Source: Bacillota bacterium (lineage in GTDB: Bacteria; Bacillota; Clostridia; Christensenellales; Pumilibacteraceae). Taken from it: a DNA stretch of 6,025 bases. Positions 1 through 5,765 of this stretch are shown here, piece by piece. Under the pieces are notes generated by a model, which had not been told where the DNA came from, made no database searches, and saw nothing but the letters and a program-made list of their open reading frames with translations. Both the position numbers and the translations under genes were made by a program. The DNA is taken from the NCBI GenBank assembly GCA_009787685.1, contig WQSV01000097.1, positions 1-6,025 of the forward strand, given 5' to 3'. Within the stretch, counting starts at the first letter, position 1. Every line of letters starts with the position of its first letter.

Positions 1-3
1 ATT

Positions 4-8
4 GGAGG
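4..8 (+). promoter_or_regulatory. Ribosome binding site of the lipoprotein gene
   Basis: GGAGG lies 8 bases before the ATG at 17, which is good Shine-Dalgarno spacing. This decides the start. The in-frame TTG at position 2 overlaps the site itself and would add five residues ahead of a lysine-rich signal peptide that already begins properly at the ATG. The promoter of this gene lies left of the window. Confidence 0.9.
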
Positions 9-16
9 TTTTTCTT

Positions 17-3000
17 ATGAAAAAAGGTGTTAAAAAATTATTGACTATCCTCGTTGTCATGTCATTTTTTCTTGTGGGTGCTTTCATGTTGACTGCCTGT
101 GATTTGACTGGTGGCGATGGTTGCGATTGCAGTTCAAACAATCAAATTGCTTGTCAGTGCGATCGAGAAGTTTCGTCATGCGATTGCGAATCTAATTGCA
201 ATCAAACACCATCGTCTCCATGTGAATGTGAGTCAGCAATAATTGCACCGCAACTTCCAATGCCGTCTTATCAAATTCCGACTCCGCGAGTAGCATTCTA
301 TGGTCAAACGCTTTCAATGCTTTTGCTTCCAAACGGCTGGACTTGGGAGACTCCAACTGCTTTTGTCGGCACAATCGGCGTCCACGCCCACAATGCTGTT
401 TTCACAACTCCAGATATTGAAAACTATCAACTAATCACGATCACAAGGAGAGTCCAAGTCATTGTCATTGCTCCAGAAACCGACCCATGCTATCCAGATT
501 GCAATTGCCCAATTATTTGTGAGAGTTGTCAAAGACTTTATGAAGAGTGTGTTTGTTGTCTTGAATTCGGAACATATCCTTGCATATGTCCACCTGACTT
601 GCCGTGCCCCGATTGCGAACCTTATCCATGCGAATGTGAGCCTCAAATGCTCACATTGCCATTTGAGTTTGAAGTCATCAGAGACATCATTTGGTGGAAC
701 AGAGCAGAGTTTGAAGTGAGTGTTGGCTCTCGTGGAGTTTATTATCATTATTTGAACAGACATGACGGAAACGGCTTTGTGCGCATGAGCGCAGGCACTC
801 GTGCATTTTCAATGAGAAACAGAAACATTGCAAATGGAATTCATATTTTGCGAGTCGTTGCAAGATATCCAAGGTGGGTAGAACACAATGGTGAAAATAT
901 TTTTGCTCACACCGTCGGTTATTTGAACTTTCAATTCCAAGGAAACATCGTCACAAGGACTAGGGATTTTTGGTTTGAAGACGAAAGGGTCTATTGGTCT
1001 GGTGAACATGGGGAATACTTCGTGGGAATAAACAGATATGACGGCAATGGCTTTAGGGACTCTTTTCAAGTTCTTTTTAGAAGACGTATTCGCTTTGAAT
1101 TGCTCGCAATGACCCATGGATTGAACACAGTCAGAATCACCACTTATGATAGTGTGACCAATCCAATTGAAAATGGACTCTTCATTAAAATGACAACCGA
1201 AGTTTCTGACTGGACAGTTGATTTTTCCGATGAATACGAAGAATATGTTTTCCAAGTTCGCACTCATCTTTTTGGAACTAGTGTTTTCTGGAACGGAGCG
1301 ACGACACAAAGGTATCGTATCAGTATTGACAGACATGATGGAAACGGGTTCGTTTCCACCGCTTCTTTTAATGGAGCTGAAGGGATTACTTTTTTCTATC
1401 TTAATCCGAGTTCGGGTCAAAACACAGTGAAATTTGAAAACCTTTCTAACACAAGAAGAATAACGTGGAGCTATGAAAACGGAAAACTAACGCGATTTGA
1501 AAGCAAAAGAACTACTCTTTGGAATTTCAATTTAGAAATTGAAACACCGCCTGTGGACTGTTCGGCTTTGAACTTGAGAGTCTTGGGGAACACTCTTGAT
1601 TGGAGAGTTCCAGTCGATTCAATTTCTAGGATCTATGTCAATCGTCATGACGGAAACGGATTTGTGAGAGTTTTAACTTTTTGGAGTAACACCACGACTT
1701 GGGGCCATGCAAGATTTGAAAGAATGGCGCTGACACTTGGAGAGAACACAGTCAGAATTGTTTCTTCAATTTCAAGCCACTATCAAAACGGAACAATAAC
1801 CTATGTCCAACCAACAACCTATTGGCATGCTGTTCTTGAAGAGGGCGTAGTGGGATATGTCTTTGAGCTGTTGGGAAATCGCAATGATGTTTTTCGTTGG
1901 AACGGAGCAGATGTTTCATATCACATCTATGTTGACCGCAAAGATGGCAACGGATTCCAATTCATTCGTGAAACTCACATTGGGTTCACTACCCATTCAG
2001 TCGTATCTCTCGGCTTGACTATTGGGCAAAACACAGTCAGAGTTGTTAGGCAAAACATGACAACATCTCACAGCCTTTGGGCATATTCAAACGGAGTTTT
2101 GACAAGAAGTGAGACAACGGGGGTGGGATATTGGAAACTTGAATTAGAAGAAAGGCACGCAATAATATCGCCCAATTTTGAAACAACTGGAACAAACAAT
2201 CAAAGTTTTAGGTTCAATGGTTCAAGTGCAGGCTACCGAGTCTATGTCGACAGAGAAGGGGATGAGAACTTTGTGTTTGTTTTTAACATGACAGGAACAG
2301 GGACAGTGTCACTTTCATCATTGCGCTTGACAGAGGGTCAAAACACAGTAAGAATCTCTGGAGCCTATTCGCTTCTTTGGCAATATTCAAATGGACTCAT
2401 GACAAGATTCTTGGGAAGTAACCGCTATTGGCAAATCAACTTTTCAGAGCAAGATGTTGTGAGAGATTACGTTTTTGAAGTCGAGAATGGAGTAGTCAGA
2501 TTCGAAAGAAGCGCAGGGATTAGTTCCTACAGACTGTATATCAAAACATATGGCACTAGTGATTTTATTCCTAGGCTCAACGTTATTTCAGCAAGTTTTC
2601 CGCTTAGAACTATTGCAATACCAATATTCAGAGAAGGAAGAAATGTCATAAGAATTGTCGCAAGCAGTCCTGTTTGGTCTTATCAAAATGGCAATTTGGT
2701 TTCGGAAAGAAGCATCGGCTACTGGGAAATTGATTTCGTCTTGCAAGATTTTGAGGTTCAACATGAAATTGAGATTGTTGGAAACAACATGTTTCTTTTG
2801 ACAAGAAATGCGTCAACAAACTATCAAGCCCACATCAACAGGCATGATGGACAAGGATTCGTCGCAATCCACACGGGCAACTCAGTTTTCACAAGCCAAT
2901 TGAGTTTGGCAACCCTCGGGTTGACCTTGGGACAAAACACAATTCGAATCATCTCGGGCGGAAGCGCTGCGATGTTTGACCTTAGTTATGACAATGGAGT

Positions 3001-3943
3001 TTTGACAATGGGACAAAGCACGGGCTATGTCACGATTTATGTTTCAGCGGTCACAAGCTTTGACGTCGACTATGAGTTTGAGGTCATGGGAGATGACAAT
3101 TCGACTTTCACTTGGAACAGCGAGGTTGGGCGAGTTTATCGAGTCTATGTAGACAGGAAAGACGGAGAAGGCTTCGTTTTAATCGGACAAAATTCTGCAA
3201 CGAATATTTCAAGAACTCTTGCGAGTCTTGGTTTGACAGAAGGAAAAAACACCGTTCGCGTCATTGGGCTCATGCATCTTTATTCAAACGGCGAAGTTGC
3301 AATTAATGCAACTGTTGGCTATTGGGAAGTTTGGTTCAGTGTCTATGGCGAAAAACTAAATGCAAACTACAATCTTGAAATAAGAACAACTTCGTTTTGG
3401 ATTAATGGAAGAAGTAGTTTGAGGTATTGGGTGGATGTCGACAGAGATGACGGAAGAGGGTTTGTTCGCCGTGGCTACATGTGGGGAAATTCAAGCACTC
3501 AAATTGCAAATTTGCATTTAACTCACGGACGAAATGTCGTGAGAGTTGTTTCAAAAGAGCCTGCCGCGTGGAAAATTGAAAACGGAGTTTTTGTTGGAAC
3601 TTTCTCAACGTCCTATGTCGTGGTTTATGCAGTTGAAATTTTGACAGATTATTATTTTTTCATTGATTGCGAAGTCTTCATGTGGACTGGAATGCACAGA
3701 ACTTATGGGGTCTATATTGACAGAGATGATGACGAAGGATTTCATTTTTGGGGAACAACGGGAGGGCAGTCAGCAACATTCGTCCCAACATTTGAACTAA
3801 CAAGAGGACTAAACATCGTCGCAGTAATAGGACTCGCAAGCTTTCAAATAAATGATGACAGAACGATAACAGCAAACTTTAGCGTCGGATTCTTTCGAGT
3901 CTATGTCTGCGACGATGGCTTTGTGACAGAATATTTGAACTAG
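17..3943 (+). CDS. Large cysteine-rich surface lipoprotein with eleven FN3/Ig-like repeat modules
   Basis: A 1308-residue exported protein of unknown function. The N-terminus has lysines at 2, 3, 6 and 7, a hydrophobic core, and the lipobox LTAC with Cys28 as the expected lipid anchor, so it should sit on the outer face of the membrane. Cys28-Cys71 holds ten cysteines, mostly CxC pairs. Residues about 84-153 form a small beta-type module (YGQTL, LPNGWTW, FTTPD, NY) that I recognise as recurrent in Bacillota surface proteins. Cys158-Cys207 holds fourteen more cysteines in CxC and CxxC pairs. From about residue 216 to 1300 there are eleven divergent modules. Each has an aromatic-rich strand, a turn of the DRHDGNGF type, an LxLGxNTVRI-like strand, and usually YxNG plus YW. 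The pattern fits a fibronectin-III or Ig sandwich, but the fold is inferred. No catalytic domain, LPXTG motif or C-terminal membrane helix is visible. Adhesion, polymer binding or a stalk role are all possible. The stop is TAG. Confidence 0.93.
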   Translation: MKKGVKKLLTILVVMSFFLVGAFMLTACDLTGGDGCDCSSNNQIACQCDREVSSCDCESNCNQTPSSPCECESAIIAPQLPMPSYQIPTPRVAFYGQTLSMLLLPNGWTWETPTAFVGTIGVHAHNAVFTTPDIENYQLITITRRVQVIVIAPETDPCYPDCNCPIICESCQRLYEECVCCLEFGTYPCICPPDLPCPDCEPYPCECEPQMLTLPFEFEVIRDIIWWNRAEFEVSVGSRGVYYHYLNRHDGNGFVRMSAGTRAFSMRNRNIANGIHILRVVARYPRWVEHNGENIFAHTVGYLNFQFQGNIVTRTRDFWFEDERVYWSGEHGEYFVGINRYDGNGFRDSFQVLFRRRIRFELLAMTHGLNTVRITTYDSVTNPIENGLFIKMTTEVSDWTVDFSDEYEEYVFQVRTHLFGTSVFWNGATTQRYRISIDRHDGNGFVSTASFNGAEGITFFYLNPSSGQNTVKFENLSNTRRITWSYENGKLTRFESKRTTLWNFNLEIETPPVDCSALNLRVLGNTLDWRVPVDSISRIYVNRHDGNGFVRVLTFWSNTTTWGHARFERMALTLGENTVRIVSSISSHYQNGTITYVQPTTYWHAVLEEGVVGYVFELLGNRNDVFRWNGADVSYHIYVDRKDGNGFQFIRETHIGFTTHSVVSLGLTIGQNTVRVVRQNMTTSHSLWAYSNGVLTRSETTGVGYWKLELEERHAIISPNFETTGTNNQSFRFNGSSAGYRVYVDREGDENFVFVFNMTGTGTVSLSSLRLTEGQNTVRISGAYSLLWQYSNGLMTRFLGSNRYWQINFSEQDVVRDYVFEVENGVVRFERSAGISSYRLYIKTYGTSDFIPRLNVISASFPLRTIAIPIFREGRNVIRIVASSPVWSYQNGNLVSERSIGYWEIDFVLQDFEVQHEIEIVGNNMFLLTRNASTNYQAHINRHDGQGFVAIHTGNSVFTSQLSLATLGLTLGQNTIRIISGGSAAMFDLSYDNGVLTMGQSTGYVTIYVSAVTSFDVDYEFEVMGDDNSTFTWNSEVGRVYRVYVDRKDGEGFVLIGQNSATNISRTLASLGLTEGKNTVRVIGLMHLYSNGEVAINATVGYWEVWFSVYGEKLNANYNLEIRTTSFWINGRSSLRYWVDVDRDDGRGFVRRGYMWGNSSTQIANLHLTHGRNVVRVVSKEPAAWKIENGVFVGTFSTSYVVVYAVEILTDYYFFIDCEVFMWTGMHRTYGVYIDRDDDEGFHFWGTTGGQSATFVPTFELTRGLNIVAVIGLASFQINDDRTITANFSVGFFRVYVCDDGFVTEYLN
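662..3922 (+). repeat. Array of eleven divergent ~300-bp coding repeats
   Basis: The turn motif (consensus DGNGF, preceded by H, Y, K, E or D) starts at lipoprotein residues 249, 341, 440, 544, 642, 747, 845, 943, 1048, 1144 and 1237, so the period is 92-105 residues. Each is followed about 35-45 residues later by a strand of the type GxNTVRI; module 1 has GIHILRVV and module 11 has GLNIVAVI. Nucleotide similarity is local, for example AACACAGTCAGA recurs near 1126, 1747 and 2033. The array is therefore old and diverged rather than freshly duplicated. Modules 6 and 7 (residues about 747 and 845) have lost the DGxGF turn. Module limits are approximate. Confidence 0.9.
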
Positions 3944-3965
3944 AAAAAATGAAACCAGCTCATAA

Positions 3966-4013
3966 GGCACACCTAAAATGAAGTTAGCAGAAGGCTGATA
4001 ATCTAGGTGTGCC
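3966..4013. repeat. Long inverted repeat downstream of the lipoprotein gene
   Basis: GGCACACCTA (3966-3975) and TAGGTGTGCC (4004-4013) are perfect 10-base complementary arms. Inside, TTAGC (3984-3988) can pair with GCTGA (3994-3998) around a 5-base loop, giving a long two-part stem in RNA. No T-run follows on the + strand, so it is not a classical intrinsic terminator. It may protect the 3' end of the lipoprotein mRNA, be part of a structured RNA, or be a palindrome acting in DNA. I do not recognise it as a known RNA family. Confidence 0.8.
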
Positions 4014-4023
4014 CCTTGACACA

Positions 4024-4052
4024 AAAGGGGGCGTGATGTTCTCGCCTCTTTT
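4024..4052 (+). terminator. Probable weak terminator of the lipoprotein gene
   Basis: AAAGGGGGCG (4024-4033) and CGCCTCTTTT (4043-4052) can form ten continuous pairs, two of them G-U, around a 9-base loop. The right arm ends in TTTT, so a GC-rich core is followed by a short U-run as in an intrinsic terminator. It lies about 80 bases after the TAG stop and is the best terminator candidate for that gene. The U-run is short and an alternative stem (4012-4017 with 4025-4030) competes with it, so efficiency is uncertain. Confidence 0.5.
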
Positions 4053-4053
4053 G

Positions 4054-4134
4054 CAACAATTTCGACCCAATCTTCAACAAAATTTAATGAAGGTTTTCAG
4101 TCTCTTTGATGGAGAGTGTAAGGAGTAGCAAAAT
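4054..4134. other. Gene-free stretch with no clear signal
   Basis: This is the rest of the gap between the terminator candidate and the folT promoter region. I see only a minor 5-bp inverted repeat, CTTCA (4072-4076) with TGAAG (4088-4092). There is no credible reading frame, ribosome site or promoter. Confidence 0.5.
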
Positions 4135-4141
4135 TTGACAA

Positions 4142-4158
4142 AAGGGTTTAAAACCCTT
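4142..4158. promoter_or_regulatory. Palindrome overlapping the folT -35 box (possible operator)
   Basis: AAGGGTTTAAAACCCTT is a perfect palindrome with 8-base arms (4142-4149 and 4151-4158) around a single central base. Its right end overlaps the first two bases of the -35 box (TTGACA, 4157-4162), and a second TTGACA stands on its left at 4135-4140. This placement suits a repressor site. It could instead be a weak stem with no function, since the main control appears to be the riboswitch downstream. Confidence 0.4.
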
Positions 4159-4185
4159 GACAAACACATTCAAACATGCTATACT
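4157..4185 (+). promoter_or_regulatory. Sigma-A promoter of the folT riboswitch transcript
   Basis: TTGACA (4157-4162) and TATACT (4180-4185) are separated by 17 bases, and TG at 4177-4178 gives an extended -10. The -35 matches consensus fully and the -10 differs at one base. Transcription should begin near A4192 or A4193, just ahead of the first base of riboswitch helix P1 at 4196. This fit between promoter and RNA start supports both calls and shows that folT is transcribed separately from the lipoprotein gene. Confidence 0.9.
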
Positions 4186-4195
4186 ATTGCTAATC

Positions 4196-4367
4196 ACAGA
4201 GTAGATTTGTCTGCGTGTTGACTAATAAAGTCAACTAGTGCTAAAAGATGGGATGTCGCTTTTAGACGAATGTTTTCAAGATGAAAAGATTATTTTTCTC
4301 CTCCAAGGTTTGCAAGAAAAATTTGTCTTTGACTCAAAAACAACGATAGACGAATTGCGTCCGCTGT
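4196..4367 (+). promoter_or_regulatory. Tetrahydrofolate (THF) riboswitch aptamer
   Basis: The conserved blocks of the folT-type THF riboswitch are present in order: AGAGTAGAT (4198-4206), TGGGATGTCG (4249-4258), ACGAA (4266-4270) and GCGTCCGCT (4357-4365). The helices can be drawn. P1 is ACAG (4196-4199) with CTGT (4364-4367). P2 is ATTTGTCT (4205-4212) with AGACGAAT (4348-4355). P3 is CGT (4214-4216) with ACG (4266-4268), plus CTAAAAG (4241-4247) with CTTTTAG (4259-4265). The pseudoknot is GGATG (4251-4255) with CGTCC (4358-4362). Compared with the Streptococcus mutans aptamer as I remember it, there is an extra 7-bp hairpin (4217-4235) on the 5' side of P3, and the P4 region (4271-4347) is much longer, with an 8-bp stem at 4292-4299/4315-4322. 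It should sense reduced folates and control the S component downstream. Confidence 0.93.
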
Positions 4368-4408
4368 TTCAAAGTATGTTTTTTGAAAACAACTTTTTTA
4401 TATGCGTG

Positions 4409-4433
4409 ACCTCTTTGACAAAGGAGGTTTTTT
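4409..4433 (+). terminator. Riboswitch terminator that also hides the Shine-Dalgarno
   Basis: ACCTC (4409-4413) pairs with GAGGT (4424-4428), and TTT (4414-4416) pairs with AAA (4420-4422) around the loop GAC, with one bulged G at 4423. The stem is followed by TTTTTT (4428-4433). The 3' arm contains the folT ribosome site, so the hairpin can stop transcription and also block translation. A competing antiterminator is visible: GTCCGC (4359-4364) can pair with GCGTGAC (4404-4410) with one bulged T, enclosing a helper hairpin (4366-4373 with 4382-4390). The antiterminator needs bases of both P1 and the pseudoknot, so ligand binding should free the terminator. This predicts an OFF switch. Confidence 0.85.
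4420..4427 (+). promoter_or_regulatory. Ribosome binding site of folT, inside the terminator stem
   Basis: AAAGGAGG is a near-ideal Shine-Dalgarno sequence. It ends 13 bases before the ATG at 4441, which is longer than usual because the terminator U-run sits between them. The next in-frame ATG (4453) is 25 bases away, and the upstream ATG (4402) comes before the site, so 4441 is the best start. Confidence 0.8.
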
Positions 4434-4440
4434 CATTTTT

Positions 4441-5664
4441 ATGGAAGAAACAATGAACGAAACAAAGGAAAAGATGTTAAAAGAAGAAGAGGTCAATCAA
4501 CCCCAAGCAGGGTTTGATGACGACGATGATGATTTGATTCTGCCACCCGAACAACAAAAGATTTCAAGAGGAAAAAAAATCGCTCAAATACTTCTGGGTG
4601 TTAATCCGCATTTTAGGCACGGCGGAACAGGCAAAATAAACAAGACACTTTTTATTGCATCAATGGCGGTAGTCATGGCGATGGGTATTGTTTTGAACAC
4701 TTTCGGTTTTTCTTTGCCGGGCTTCGGCGGACATGCAAGTTTGGTTCTTGCTTTTAATTATCTAGCAGGAATGCTGTTCGGGCCAATCTATGGCTTTGTC
4801 ATGGCAATTTTGGCGGATTTCCTTGGTTGGGTTATTCTCCCCGGAGGACTCTATTCGCCGTTTATTGGATTGTCTAACGGCTTTATGGCGATGATTTCTG
4901 GCTTTGTTTTCATGCTCCGATTCAAAAACAATCTCTACAAAAATCTGCTAATCTTGTTGTTCGTTTTCATTTGCGCTGTCACAATTGCGAGCGCATATTT
5001 CTTCGGGCCATTCAATGCAGGCGGAAATCCAATCTATGCTCGCGTTGCAACAGGGCGCTACACCATCTATGCTCCAATCTATGGTTATGTCAATGATGTT
5101 TGGATCCGCATTGGCTACACCCCTTACACGCGGTATTATGAAACCGTTCGAATAATAACAGGGCACCACAACGGAACACTCATTCATGAATACATCACGC
5201 GATATATTCCAATAGGCTCGCGAATCTATGAATATCTCTATGTCGCTTCAGGCTACTACACTAGTGCTGGCGCTCCAATTATGAATCGTATTCCAACAGG
5301 AAGCTACACTTCAGGAACAGGGCTTCACAATGGAGCAAGAGTTGTCATAATCGCTCTAGCGACTGCATTGTTGGTTTTTGGCTCGTGGAAAATCTTGTCA
5401 ATCAAAACTCGTGACAAAGACGGAAAAGAAAGGTCTCAATGGCTGTTAAAACTAATCATGACAGCAGTTCTTGCCTTTGTTCCGACAACACTTCTTCTAA
5501 CTGGCTATGGTCTTGTTTTCATTGGATTCTTCCCAAACATGCAAACAGCAGTTCTTATGCGTGCTATCACTCAACCAATATGGCTCGGAATAAATGTCCT
5601 AACGCTCAGTTTGATTATTCCAGTCCTCAACAGAACAATTTTCAAAAAACACCCAATAGGCTAA
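4441..5664 (+). CDS. folT: Folate-family ECF transporter S component with an external insertion
   Basis: A 407-residue membrane protein, the substrate-binding subunit that works with the shared EcfA/EcfA'/EcfT energy module (not in this window) to import folate. Residues 1-65 are a cytosolic, charged extension with six aspartates at 26-31. The S-component core follows: helices at about 67-89, 98-112, 113-132 and 143-160, with the family signature around GPIYG (114-118), ADFLGW (125-130) and LPGGLYSPF (133-141). Canonical helices five and six appear to be 335-362 and 372-396. Usual S components are about 170-200 residues with six helices. The excess here is mainly residues 163-333: two extra helices (about 168-189 and 300-321) around a tyrosine-rich segment (190-298) predicted to lie outside. 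Positive charges at 160-167 and 322-331 agree with this topology. Folate specificity rests on the THF riboswitch plus family resemblance. Confidence 0.9.
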   Translation: MEETMNETKEKMLKEEEVNQPQAGFDDDDDDLILPPEQQKISRGKKIAQILLGVNPHFRHGGTGKINKTLFIASMAVVMAMGIVLNTFGFSLPGFGGHASLVLAFNYLAGMLFGPIYGFVMAILADFLGWVILPGGLYSPFIGLSNGFMAMISGFVFMLRFKNNLYKNLLILLFVFICAVTIASAYFFGPFNAGGNPIYARVATGRYTIYAPIYGYVNDVWIRIGYTPYTRYYETVRIITGHHNGTLIHEYITRYIPIGSRIYEYLYVASGYYTSAGAPIMNRIPTGSYTSGTGLHNGARVVIIALATALLVFGSWKILSIKTRDKDGKERSQWLLKLIMTAVLAFVPTTLLLTGYGLVFIGFFPNMQTAVLMRAITQPIWLGINVLTLSLIIPVLNRTIFKKHPIG

Positions 5665-5667
5665 AAC

Positions 5668-5703
5668 AAAAAAGTCTTCGACAAACCAGTCGAAGACTTT
5701 TTT
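5668..5703. terminator. Strong, probably bidirectional intrinsic terminator after folT
   Basis: GTCTTCGAC (5674-5682) and GTCGAAGAC (5689-5697) form a perfect 9-bp stem around a 6-base loop. It is flanked by AAAAAA (5668-5673) and TTTTTT (5698-5703). The stem begins 9 bases after the folT stop. The A-run on the left makes it a U-run on the other strand, so it could end transcription from either side. Confidence 0.95.
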
Positions 5704-5726
5704 GTTGTGCAATAAGAACCAACTAA

Positions 5727-5765
5727 ATGTCACGAATTCCTAAAACTACATTTAAAGAAGTCTAA
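5727..5765 (+). CDS. 12-codon mini-ORF overlapping the next start (possible leader or frameshifted 5' end)
   Basis: ATG at 5727 opens a frame encoding MSRIPKTTFKEV and a TAA stop at 5763-5765. The last A of that stop is the first base of the ATG at 5765 (TAATG), the arrangement seen in translational coupling. There is no good ribosome site ahead of it. It may be a short leader peptide, the true start of the following gene put out of frame by an indel, or chance. I cannot choose between these from the sequence. Confidence 0.3.
   Translation: MSRIPKTTFKEV

Noticed and set aside
761..778. DRHDGNGF motifs as EF-hand or dockerin calcium loops
   Set aside because: The spacing of acidic residues does not match the DxDxDG loop, there are no flanking helices, and the motif sits where a beta-hairpin turn is expected. 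Calcium binding of another kind is not excluded.
809..1420. 203-codon minus-strand frame inside the lipoprotein gene
   Set aside because: It lies fully antisense to a well-supported repeat-containing gene, has no recognisable domain, and is explained as a shadow of biased codons.
662..3922. CRISPR-like or short tandem DNA repeat array
   Set aside because: The ~300-bp periodicity is at the protein level in one open frame, with no identical short repeats or regular spacers.
4135..4140. First TTGACA as a -35 box
   Set aside because: No -10-like sequence lies 15-19 bases downstream; the second TTGACA has a perfect 17-base spacing to TATACT.
4402..4440. Upstream ATG (4402) as the folT start
   Set aside because: It precedes the Shine-Dalgarno and would make the terminator hairpin coding. 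ATG 4441, after AAAGGAGG, is better.
4238..4456. 72-codon + strand frame starting with GTG
   Set aside because: It runs through the riboswitch aptamer, terminator and folT ribosome site, has no ribosome site of its own, and the conserved RNA blocks explain this sequence better.
5439..5726. 95-codon + strand frame over the end of folT and its terminator
   Set aside because: It is out of frame with the membrane protein and reads through the perfect terminator stem; the product resembles no protein.
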